Below are positions 56,801-64,000 of a stretch of DNA of 64,000 nt, piece after piece. The notes under the pieces are model-generated. The model saw only the letters and a list, made by a program, of their open reading frames with translations, was not told the DNA's origin and did not search any database. This stretch comes from Candidatus Vallotiella adelgis (GTDB lineage Bacteria > Pseudomonadota > Gammaproteobacteria > Burkholderiales > Burkholderiaceae), in NCBI RefSeq assembly GCF_020541305.1, contig NZ_CP047396.1, positions 806,001 to 870,000 on the forward strand, in the 5' to 3' direction. A program made the position numbers and the translations under genes. Positions within the stretch are counted from its first letter, which is position 1; each line of letters begins with the position of its first letter.

Positions 56801-57250
56801 GACGTAGCCAGACGTCACCTGTTCTGCAAATCAGTGTAGCTATGTCGATAGGCCGCGGAAGTTGATGTCTTCGGTATGTGCCAGCGATATTGATTCTACC
56901 ACGTAGATACTATCAACTAGTCAAATTCCTAGTTGTACTGCCCAACTACATGGGCAGCTATTCGTCTACTGAGATCTGATAGTAGCAATCACACTTTTAG
57001 CGTCACAATCCAAAACAGTCTTCGGCTCTAGTTGGAGAGCGGAAGAGCGGATTGAGGGATAAATTACTATATGAGATCGGAAACCATATTGTGGCCGCGC
57101 TACTTATCAGTACAACTAGCATGCTAAAATTATTTTTGTTAAACGCTCCTCGTTTCGAGGGCGCCGCAGCGCCGAATAAAGCTTTTTCTGTGATACATCG
57201 ATGTTTACATAAATTCTGCGCGCGTTATGTGCGCGCTCGGAGAAACCACT
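53819..57250. other. 3.4-kb gene desert upstream of ilvB
   Basis: The largest non-coding stretch in the window. Free-living relatives have several genes upstream of ilvB (I recall an ECF sigma factor and DUF3619/DUF3106/RDD genes). I searched by eye but could not match fragments. Small frames at 54072-54275, 55243-55461 and 56036-56266 have no recognisable similarity. A C8-T7 homopolymer run sits at about 55957-55972. The ilvB promoter (minus strand) should lie near 53820-53950. Confidence 0.6.
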
Positions 57251-57979
57251 ATGGCCGGTCACTCGAAATGGGGTAACATTAAGCATAAAAAAGCTGCTAC
57301 AGATGCTAAGCGCAGCAAAATCTGGACAAAATTGATAAAAGAAATGACCGTAGCAGCCCGGCTAGGTGGTAATAATACTGGATCAAACCCGCGCCTACGG
57401 CTAGCGATCGAAAAGGCAACAGACGCTAATATACCGAAAAATAATATTAATCGCGCAATCCAGCGTGGTGTCGGCGATGTCGAAGGCTGGCACTATGAAA
57501 AAATCCGCTACGAAGGATATGGAATCCATGGTGCAGCAATCATTATCGACACCATAACTGATAACCGCGCGCGCACTTTAGCTGAGGTGCGCCACGCGCT
57601 CTCCAAGCAAGGTGGCCATCTTGGGACCGATGGTTCCGTTGCGTTTTTATTCGAATATATCGGCCAGCTCCTATTCGCGCCTGATACACCAGAGGAAGAA
57701 TTGATAGAAGTGGCACTGGCGGCTGGCGTGGACGATGTAATTACCAATAATGACGGTAGTATCAAGGTCATATTCCAGCCGAACAACTTCGCGCAGATCA
57801 AAGCAACACTCGAGGCCGCAGGTTTTAAGTCGGAACTTTCTGGGGTAACAATGCAGCCAAAAACCGAGGTAAAATTTACAGGCAGTCAAGCAATCAACAT
57901 GCAAAAGCTGCTTGATGCATTAGAAAATCTCGATGATGCGCAGGATGTTTACACGAATGCAGTTATTATTAGCGAGTAA
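57251..57979 (+). CDS. yebC: YebC/PmpR-family transcriptional or translational regulator
   Basis: Conserved protein of the YebC/TACO1 family; members have been linked to transcriptional regulation and to relief of ribosome stalling. 242 aa from the ATG at 57251 ([28 protein letters not shown]). The frame is open from 57227, but that start would add unconserved residues. All three regions are present, including [37 protein letters not shown]. It is followed 41 bp later by purD. Confidence 0.96.
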   Translation: MAGHSKWGNIKHKKAATDAKRSKIWTKLIKEMTVAARLGGNNTGSNPRLRLAIEKATDANIPKNNINRAIQRGVGDVEGWHYEKIRYEGYGIHGAAIIIDTITDNRARTLAEVRHALSKQGGHLGTDGSVAFLFEYIGQLLFAPDTPEEELIEVALAAGVDDVITNNDGSIKVIFQPNNFAQIKATLEAAGFKSELSGVTMQPKTEVKFTGSQAINMQKLLDALENLDDAQDVYTNAVIISE

Positions 57980-58020
57980 CCGATCGTGCAAAAAAATGAT
58001 TTGGCTCTTCTAACATTACC

Positions 58021-59295
58021 ATGAAGGTATTAGTTATCGGCTCAGGTGGTCGCGAACACGCACTCGGGTGGAAGCTCGCCCAATCGCCGCGAGTTACTAT
58101 CGTCTACATAGCACCTGGAAATGGTGGTACAGCTCTACAGAAGGGCCTGCATAATGTTGACATCACTAATCTGTACGCGCTGGCCGACTTCGCTGAACAC
58201 GAGAAGATTGCATTCACTATAGTTGGGCCCGAAGCACCACTGGCAGCAGGTATCGTCAACCTATTCCACTCGCGCGGCCTTAGGATATTCGGACCGACGC
58301 GCGAAGCGGCGAAACTTGAGAGTTCGAAGGTTTTCGCGAAGACGTTTATGAAATGCTACGGCATTCCAACCGCAGAATACGAGATGTTCTCCGACGCGCC
58401 AGCGGCACACGTGTATGCTAAGGCAAAAGGCGTACCAATTGTGATCAAGGCAGATGGGCTTGCAGCTGGTAAGGGTGTAGTAGTCGCGCAGACTTTAGAT
58501 AAAGCACATCGCGCAATCGAGATGATGCTCCGAGATAACAAGTTCGGCGAGGCGGGCAGGCGTATTATCATCGAAGAATATTTGCACGGTGAAGAAGCCA
58601 GCTTCATCGTAATGGTCGACGGAAAGCATGTGCTCGAGTTAGCGTCGAGTCAGGATTACAAGCGGTTGCTTGACGGTGACCAAGGTCCGAATACCGGAGG
58701 TATGGGTGCTTACTCGCAGGCACCAATCATAACACCGCAGTTGCATGCTCGCGTGATGAGCGAGATCATCTGGCCAACCATCAGCGGCATGGAGCGCGAA
58801 GGGATATGCTATACAGGTTTCCTATATGCTGGGCTGATGATTGATGCGCAGGGTAACCCGAAAACTCTTGAGTTCAATTGCCGAATGGGCGACCCCGAGA
58901 CGCAACCGATTATGATGCGACTTAAAGATGACTTCTCCTGTGTTATCGAGCATGCACTTGCTGGTACACTAGATACAGTCCGACTGGAATGGGACCCACG
59001 CACAGCACTAGGCGTTGTACTCGCAGCACACCAATATCCAGATGCGCCGCGCAAGGGAGATCGCATTAATTGTATTCCATCGCAAACTGAAACTTCTGCT
59101 ATATTCCACGCAGGCACTGCTTTAGTCGACGGCACGCTAGTTACCTCAGGCGGCCGGGTGTTATGCGTAGTTGGACTAGCTGCTTCGGTACGTGAAGCAC
59201 AGTCGGCCGCCTATGAAGTAATTCATCACATTCAATTCGATGGTATGCAGTATCGTCGAGATATCGGTTATCGCGCACTGAATTTCAATGAGTGA
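58021..59295 (+). CDS. purD: Phosphoribosylamine-glycine ligase (GAR synthetase)
   Basis: ATP-grasp enzyme of de novo purine synthesis. At 424 aa it is full length. It begins MKVLVIGSGGREHALGWKLAQS; the ATP-grasp region spans KADGLAAGKGVVVAQ (about residues 144-158) and DGDQGPNTGGMGAYS; metal-binding FNCRMGDPETQ (about 288-298) is intact. It follows yebC closely and precedes the hemF fossil. Confidence 0.97.
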   Translation: MKVLVIGSGGREHALGWKLAQSPRVTIVYIAPGNGGTALQKGLHNVDITNLYALADFAEHEKIAFTIVGPEAPLAAGIVNLFHSRGLRIFGPTREAAKLESSKVFAKTFMKCYGIPTAEYEMFSDAPAAHVYAKAKGVPIVIKADGLAAGKGVVVAQTLDKAHRAIEMMLRDNKFGEAGRRIIIEEYLHGEEASFIVMVDGKHVLELASSQDYKRLLDGDQGPNTGGMGAYSQAPIITPQLHARVMSEIIWPTISGMEREGICYTGFLYAGLMIDAQGNPKTLEFNCRMGDPETQPIMMRLKDDFSCVIEHALAGTLDTVRLEWDPRTALGVVLAAHQYPDAPRKGDRINCIPSQTETSAIFHAGTALVDGTLVTSGGRVLCVVGLAASVREAQSAAYEVIHHIQFDGMQYRRDIGYRALNFNE

Positions 59296-59860
59296 TTTGT
59301 TAGATCTTACCTCGGTACGTAAGTATCTTCCTTGACTTAGTCCTACACTTTTAATATGTTTGATTAATTCAATACCAAGCTTTTGAAAGCGGATATAGGT
59401 CTACATGACCCTCCCTCAAGGAGATAGTCATTAGTATATAATTGAAAATGGTTAATTCTTCTATCGCAGCATAATCAGTTTCTTGTACGTAATCAGAACC
59501 ATCATATACAGCCTTATCCCACCGTACCCACCCTACCACTATAGGCAGAGCTGTGAAGTGACGCAGACCATAATGACGCCCTATGCGCGAAAAATCTATT
59601 TCGCTATCCGATCACACATATAAACGTACAGATCTGCGTCGAAACTTATGCAGATAGCAACATAAATCTAACGCCCATACTACGGCTTTAAGCAATATGC
59701 GCGACATTTCTGCTTCATATGCTACGCTGCATAAGCGCCATTCGGCGATGAATAGTATTTATTCCTTACGACTCGAATAAGCTGAGAGAAGCCGCGTAAG
59801 ACTAATGGCAATCTACATACAGTAGCTAAATGAGGCTTTATATGCGACCTCGATAGGAAA
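59296..59860. other. Decayed spacer covering the lost 5' part of hemF
   Basis: No reliable match to HemF or another protein in this stretch, although by position it should correspond to the N-terminal two thirds of hemF. There are no other features. Confidence 0.5.
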
Positions 59861-60106
59861 CGAAACTTCGGAGACAACGCGGTGCCTGCTTATTTTCCGA
59901 CTATTAAGCGGTGTCGAACAGTATATTATAGTAAGCACAACAATATTTTCCGGTAACTGTCCTAGCTTCTACGTTAAGTGCCATTCGGTTTTCGACCGAG
60001 GAACGCGATTCCACCCGCAGAGTGGGTGAAAACTACGTTCATTATGGCATTAATGCCCCCCCGGCGTAAAAATGGAATAGCGATTGGAGGACCGGTTACT
60101 GGGTTT
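59861..60106 (+). pseudogene. hemF: 3' remnant of coproporphyrinogen III oxidase (aerobic)
   Basis: Fragments of the HemF C-terminus can be read in shifting frames: PAYFPTIKR (compare DAYLPIVARR), then YVKCHSVFDRGT with LQSG-like PQSG (compare YVEFNLVFDRGTLFGLQSG), then TTFIMALMPP (compare TESILMSMPP), then after one extra base VK-WNSDWR (compare VKWRYDWR). Stops and frameshifts separate them. HemF sits between purD and nadD in relatives. The loss means heme synthesis would need an oxygen-independent enzyme or host supply, neither visible here. Confidence 0.8.
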
Positions 60107-60208
60107 ATCCGTAGCCTAGCCGCATTAAGATTTTCTGGTTATACGAAATTGAGCCTGAACTGCAATAGGCGCTACCAGATTGCATTGCTTAAGGATGCAA
60201 ATCGGCGG

Positions 60209-60919
60209 TTGCCGAACCTATTAGCACACACTATTGGAACGGATTCCTCGCCTATCTTACCTACTCAGATAGGTATATTAGGTGGCACGTTTGATCCGAT
60301 CCACGTAGGCCATTTAGCTCTTGCATACCAGTTTTCAAAATGCCTCAAGTTAACTGAACTCGTTCTGCTACCAGCGGGACGGCCATGGCAAAAAAACGAC
60401 GTATCATCTGCCTGGCACCGGCTAGCAATGACGCGCTTAGCGGCGTCATCGCTCGTGCTACCAACCACGCGAGTGACAGTTTCGACCAACGAAATTAATA
60501 CTTCTAGCCCGTCTTTCATGACTGAAACGCTCGCTACATGGCGCGTACATTACGGCGAAGAGGCTTCTTTAACACTATTAATCGGTGCCGACCAACTCGT
60601 TAGTTTGCATACATGGAAAAATTGGCGCCAATTATTCGAATTTGCTCATGTCGGTGTCGCAACTCGCCCTGGCTTCGACATATTACAGGCAGATGCTACA
60701 GTATTTAGCGAGCTCGGGCGTCGCAGTGTATCAGCCAGTACACTACATACGACGACCCATGGCTATATCTTTCTTGACACCACGCTATCGCTGGACGTAT
60801 CGGCTACACATGTAAGGCAGTTGCTGCGCGAACGGACGTGTAACTACCTCAATGGAAGCGCCTACGTGCCTCATTTGGTCTGGCAGTATATCCATCAACA
60901 TCATCTATATCATAAATAA
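60209..60919 (+). CDS. nadD: Nicotinate-nucleotide adenylyltransferase
   Basis: Forms deamido-NAD from nicotinate mononucleotide and ATP. The nucleotidyltransferase motif IGILGGTFDPIHVGHLALA is complete, as are the LLIGADQL region and the C-terminal SATHVRQLLRER motif (ISxTxIR type). The frame is open from 59978, but everything before about 60110 coincides with the hemF fossil. No ATG or GTG lies close to the conserved start; I list the TTG at 60209 (AAGGA about 13 bp upstream), giving 236 aa. The real start is uncertain and could be an upstream ATG, which would add fossil-derived residues. Confidence 0.85.
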   Translation: MPNLLAHTIGTDSSPILPTQIGILGGTFDPIHVGHLALAYQFSKCLKLTELVLLPAGRPWQKNDVSSAWHRLAMTRLAASSLVLPTTRVTVSTNEINTSSPSFMTETLATWRVHYGEEASLTLLIGADQLVSLHTWKNWRQLFEFAHVGVATRPGFDILQADATVFSELGRRSVSASTLHTTTHGYIFLDTTLSLDVSATHVRQLLRERTCNYLNGSAYVPHLVWQYIHQHHLYHK

Positions 60920-60921
60920 AC

Positions 60922-61257
60922 ATGGATCTCTGTAAATTACAAAAAGTTATTATCGACGCACTCGAAGACGTTAAGGCTCAAGATATTCGTGTCTTTAATA
61001 CGACTCATCTAACCGAGCTCTTTGACCGCTTACTCGTTACAAGCGGTACCTCTAATCAGCACACCAAGGCATTAGCTAATAGTGTTCGAAGAAGGGTTAA
61101 AGTAAGTGGCGGCAAGATCATAAGTACCGAAGGCGCGAACACAGGAGAATGGATTCTAGTCGACTGCGGTGACGCCGTTGTACACATTATGCAACCCGCG
61201 GTGCGCCAATACTATCAACTTGAAGAAATCTGGGGAGGAAGCAACTGGTGTGCATAG
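60922..61257 (+). CDS. rsfS: Ribosomal silencing factor RsfS
   Basis: Binds uL14 and blocks subunit joining when nutrients are scarce (YbeB/Iojap family). 111 aa, starting 2 bp after nadD. Motifs: LEDVKAQDIRVFNTTHLTELFDRLLVTSGTSNQHTKALANSV and GEWILVDCGDAVVHIMQPAVRQYYQLEEIW. It lacks the longer C-terminal tail I recall in free-living Burkholderia. The next gene in relatives, rlmH, is a fossil. Confidence 0.95.
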   Translation: MDLCKLQKVIIDALEDVKAQDIRVFNTTHLTELFDRLLVTSGTSNQHTKALANSVRRRVKVSGGKIISTEGANTGEWILVDCGDAVVHIMQPAVRQYYQLEEIWGGSNWCA

Positions 61258-61339
61258 AGCTCATCGACTATGAGGGGCATATAAGAGAACGACTCGGTCT
61301 CATCATATCTGACAACGTAATGTATATAAGAGAGACCAC

Positions 61340-61766
61340 CTCTATTTTTATATTGTAGAAGTTAGGCATCGAATACCGGACTGAGTTACGCGCGTCTTTG
61401 ATAAATACGCGAACTGAATACTGCCACCTAAGCTTTGCATTAAGTTACGGAAATTAAAAAAACAATAACGTTCCTGGAGTCTCTCAGCAGACTGCAGAAT
61501 AACCTCCGAGTGAGCGCGTATTGAAGCGGCGGTCCTCAAGGGAAGACCCAACTCATCGCGCTAGATAGCGCGTGGCTATGACTACACTACAATACAGCTG
61601 GCACAATTATTGCAGCTCTGGCAACGTGATAGAGTCAACGTGACATTTATGATCGGTGGCCCATATAAGATCGTTCCGGATATTAAGGAACGGGCAAAAT
61701 TTCTGCTACGGTACTCTTCTAGTATAACCTTGCCTCATGCGCTAGTACGCGTTCTGCTAATAGGTT
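61340..61766 (+). pseudogene. rlmH: 23S rRNA (pseudouridine1915-N3)-methyltransferase, inactivated
   Basis: A nearly full-length RlmH can be read in one frame interrupted by five stops: start codon replaced by CTC; YFYIVEVRHRIPD (compare LFILAVGHKMPGW), FDKYA, ARIEAAVLKG (compare KIEAALPKG), GYDYTTIQLAQLLQLWQRD, VNVTFMIGGPYKI (SAM-binding knot region), AKFLLRYSSSITLPHALVRVLL. After about 61766 the frame is lost. Because most of the length is alignable without gaps, inactivation was mainly by point mutation. It directly follows rsfS, as in relatives. Confidence 0.92.
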
Positions 61767-61849
61767 GAATCAACGTATTCCTCTGATTGCTCCCCACCCC
61801 AGAAAAACTAGAATCCGAAGGACTCGCTGAATCTTGGCGGAGGACTACG

Positions 61850-62210
61850 CCTGTATACTATGCTCGTTAAGGTAATAGCTAACGGCATGTACCAGAACCG
61901 ACTGTTGATGTATGAGACTCATCTAGTATTGGCAATAATCCTAGTACTAGACAGCGTAAGTAGGAAAATATCTTGAACATTGTGCATGTTCAAGAGCGAG
62001 TTGACCAAGACTGCTACATTGAAAGCTGCTATTTGCTGATAAAAACTAATGGTAACAATGACTCTTACTTATGCTTTATCTATGTTTCGCCTACAGTATT
62101 CAGTGAGAGACATCATGGTAGACAAGCTTTTTAGCAAAACAGAGCCGCGGGATTCATGAGGCAGATTCAAGGAATCTATTTAGAGTTTAGAGTAATGAAG
62201 AAATTATAGG
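61850..62210 (+). pseudogene. Probable remnant of a Maf-family nucleotide pyrophosphatase
   Basis: Position after rlmH fits maf. Fragments are LVLAIILVLDS (compare LLAADTTVALDG), YALSMFRLQYS...DKLFSKTEPRDS (compare ALSVSTVRFA...TGEPRDKAG) and, in another frame, QIQGIYLEF (compare AIQGRAAEF). The order of fragments is right, but each match is short and there are stops and frame changes between them. Moderate confidence, read by eye. Confidence 0.5.
61971..61995. other. 10-bp hairpin inside the maf fossil region
   Basis: TCTTGAACAT pairs with ATGTTCAAGA around TGTGC. There is no T-run. It may be chance or a relic. Confidence 0.3.
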
Positions 62211-62469
62211 TCAGCAGCCACTAACTCATCAAATAAAGCCGAGAAGATGCTTACATAGCACTCAACAAGCTCTATAGAGAGCACTACCCTGCATAGAAGT
62301 CTGACCAAGACGCACGTGGTCTACTCCTAATAGAGATCAAATTGACTAAATAAGTACTAAAGCTAGATATAGCTTCAAACGTAGTCGCTTTTCTGGAGTA
62401 AAGATATATGTGGATCATCAATAACTATTGACTGGTTTCTTAAAACCCGCTATTATGTATTCTTTCAGG
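62211..62469. other. Spacer before tRNA-fMet
   Basis: About 260 bp. In relatives rng (ribonuclease G) follows maf; I found no trace of it here. Confidence 0.45.
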
Positions 62470-62543
<74 letters not shown>

Positions 62544-62700
62544 CAAAAAATTAAAATATTAATTAATATCAAAAAATAGTTATTTTTTAGTAAAAATTTT
62601 CGAAGAAAAATAAATAATTATTTTAAAAAAAAATTAATTTTATCAAGTTTTCTAAACTCAATAAAAGTATAATTATTTATTATAACGTGATAACACGTTC
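62544..62700. other. Extremely AT-rich block after tRNA-fMet
   Basis: About 150 bp made almost only of A and T (for instance long A runs near 62625-62633), clearly more AT-rich than any other spacer in the window. No gene. There is no clear DnaA-box cluster, so I do not call it an origin. Confidence 0.7.
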
Positions 62701-63282
62701 CAGTTAAGATTAGAGGAAGAAGTCAAAGTAATATAGAGCTATAACAAAACTGTTAAATAGAAAATAGGCTAAAAAATTCTGATGTAAAAAAGAAATCTTT
62801 TGCATTAATAGTGTCAATCGATTAAAGAGGATTGCCACGCCTCAACATTAGGCTACTATCAATGCTTCAAGTGTTTGATTATAAAATTCGATACAACACT
62901 TTTATCGGCTTCTCTGCTTGGTAAATCAGGCGATTTGTTAAATTTTTCTCCAATATTATTTGAATGACAATATCTTTTTATTTTCATGTCAATAGATGTT
63001 TATTTTCTATAAACAACTTTAATCCTTAAAACTTAGGAGTCAATTCAGAAATAAACTACTGGAACGAGGTAGAGATTTTAATCAAGAATAGTCTTCTCTA
63101 CTATTCCCTAAAAATAAACACACAACCTTTAAAGTACTAAATGCATGTAAACATGTGCTAGTGTTGTTTCTGTGGATGTGACATTTAAACTACCCTTCTA
63201 ATATCGCTCCTTGAATCACGAACCTATACCGGAATAGCGCCTTAATTTTTAGCGTTTAGCGGAATGAAGTTATGCTAACCTC
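62701..63282. other. Spacer between the AT-rich block and msbA
   Basis: About 580 bp, AT-rich, no gene recognised on either strand. Confidence 0.5.
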
Positions 63283-63326
63283 AGCAAAAAAGCTTAGTAT
63301 GCGTAATGTATACACACTACGCATAC
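63283..63326 (-). terminator. Probable msbA terminator
   Basis: On the minus strand GTATGCGTA (63318-63326) pairs with TACGCATAC (63297-63305) around a 12-nt loop. A run of six T (complement of the A-run at 63285-63290) follows a few bases later. The stem overlaps the msbA stop codon. Confidence 0.5.
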
Positions 63327-64000
63327 GCCGACTTATTCTGATATTGGATGTGGTGTAAGCTTGCGTATAATCCATTCCGGCGTAACAACTCTGCATGCGT
63401 GCCCTGTTCGACGATCCGACCACCATCAAGCACTAAGATACGATCGACACGTTCAATAGTCGATAATCTGTGAGAAATCACCAACGTAGTACGTCCACGC
63501 ATTAGTACTTCGATTGCCGCTTGCACATGGCACTCTGCCTCTAAATCAAGCGCCGACGTCGCTTCATCGAGAATTAAGATTGGCGCATCTTTATAAATCG
63601 CGCGCGCAATTGCAAGTCGTTGGCGTTGGCCACCGGATAAACGCATACCATTATTGCCAATAATCGTATTAATCCCCGCAGGCATTAGTGCAACTACGTC
63701 CGAAAGATTCGCAGCATACAGTGCACTTTCTACTCGATCATGCTCTATATGCTGCCCATACGCGATATTAGCTGCAATCGTATCATTAAAAAGAATGATG
63801 TCCTGACTAACAAATGCAATTTGTTTACGTAAGTCTGACAATCGATACTCGGGCAATGGTACATCATCGATTAATACACGTCCAGTGGATGGATCGAAGA
63901 AGCGGGGTAATAAATTAACCAATGTAGTTTTACCACTTCCGGATAGCCCAGCCAGCGCCACTACCTCACCTGGAAAAATCTTTAATGAAACATCGTTAAG
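63317..64000 (-). CDS. msbA: Lipid A export ABC transporter, ATP-binding part (5' end outside window)
   Basis: C-terminal 227 residues of a fused permease-ATPase; the frame runs off the right edge. Walker A is [13 protein letters not shown], then a Q-loop ([13 protein letters not shown]), signature [32 protein letters not shown] (Walker B) and H-loop ([18 protein letters not shown]). The tail [22 protein letters not shown] matches Burkholderia MsbA. The membrane domain is not visible, so another exporter ATPase of this class cannot be fully excluded. Confidence 0.88.
   Translation of the reverse strand, partial: LNDVSLKIFPGEVVALAGLSGSGKTTLVNLLPRFFDPSTGRVLIDDVPLPEYRLSDLRKQIAFVSQDIILFNDTIAANIAYGQHIEHDRVESALYAANLSDVVALMPAGINTIIGNNGMRLSGGQRQRLAIARAIYKDAPILILDEATSALDLEAECHVQAAIEVLMRGRTTLVISHRLSTIERVDRILVLDGGRIVEQGTHAELLRRNGLYASLHHIQYQNKSAYA

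Noticed and set aside
62544-62700. Replication origin in the AT-rich block
   Set aside because: No cluster of DnaA boxes and no dnaA, dnaN, gidA or parAB genes nearby.

Overview
This window reads as part of a strongly reduced, still eroding genome of a Burkholderiaceae betaproteobacterium. The inference rests on two things. First, gene order matches free-living Burkholderia-type chromosomes block by block: trpB-trpF-truA-[fimV]-asd-leuB-leuD-leuC-gltA-sdhEBADC-mdh-acnA, the 14-gene nuo operon with tRNA-Leu(GAG)-secG-tpiA-qor-pnp-rpsO-leuA-pssA-psd-ilvC-ilvH-ilvB, and yebC-purD-[hemF]-nadD-rsfS-[rlmH]-[maf]. Second, the proteins closely resemble Burkholderia proteins, including lineage-restricted families (DUF2863, BspC-like). 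Only about 72% of the window is coding (47 CDS, about 46 kb). The long spacers are moderately AT-rich and contain readable gene fossils. This fits a vertically inherited endosymbiont, for example one like the Burkholderia-derived 'Candidatus Vallotia' symbionts of adelgids; that name is a guess from memory, not shown by the sequence.

Layout. 1-8.4 kb (minus): trpB (cut by the window edge), trpF, truA, a fimV remnant, asd, leuB, leuD, leuC. 9-13.9 kb (minus): gltA, sdhE, sdhB, sdhA, sdhD, sdhC. 15-20.1 kb (plus): mdh and acnA, with a broken GntR regulator between sdhC and mdh and an empty 1.4 kb stretch between mdh and acnA. 20.9-23.8 kb (plus): a DUF2863 gene and a BspC-like secreted or membrane-anchored protein. 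24.1-24.8 kb (minus): a glutathione S-transferase pseudogene. 25.7-53.8 kb (minus): complete complex I (nuoN to nuoA), tRNA-Leu, secG, tpiA, a quinone oxidoreductase, pnp, rpsO, leuA, pssA, psd, ilvC, ilvH, ilvB. 53.8-57.2 kb: a 3.4 kb gene desert. 57.2-61.3 kb (plus): yebC, purD, a hemF fossil, nadD, rsfS. 61.3-62.2 kb: rlmH and maf fossils. Then initiator tRNA-Met, an extremely AT-rich block, and the 3' end of msbA (minus).

Function. Two themes are preserved amid the decay. One is essential amino acid synthesis: leuABCD, ilvBHC, trpB/trpF, and asd for the aspartate family, as expected of a nutritional symbiont. The other is aerobic energy metabolism: citrate synthase, aconitase, malate dehydrogenase, succinate dehydrogenase and full complex I. 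Phospholipid synthesis (pssA, psd), RNA turnover (pnp), secretion (secG), purine and NAD synthesis (purD, nadD) and lipid A export (msbA) also remain. What has been lost is regulatory, surface, stress or accessory: gntR, fimV, GST, hemF, rlmH, maf.

I found no CRISPR array, insertion sequence, prophage, toxin-antitoxin module or novel multi-gene system. The most informative non-routine observations are the gene fossils, a nadD reading frame that runs in from a hemF fossil, and a set of perfect short-loop hairpins standing in otherwise decayed spacers.
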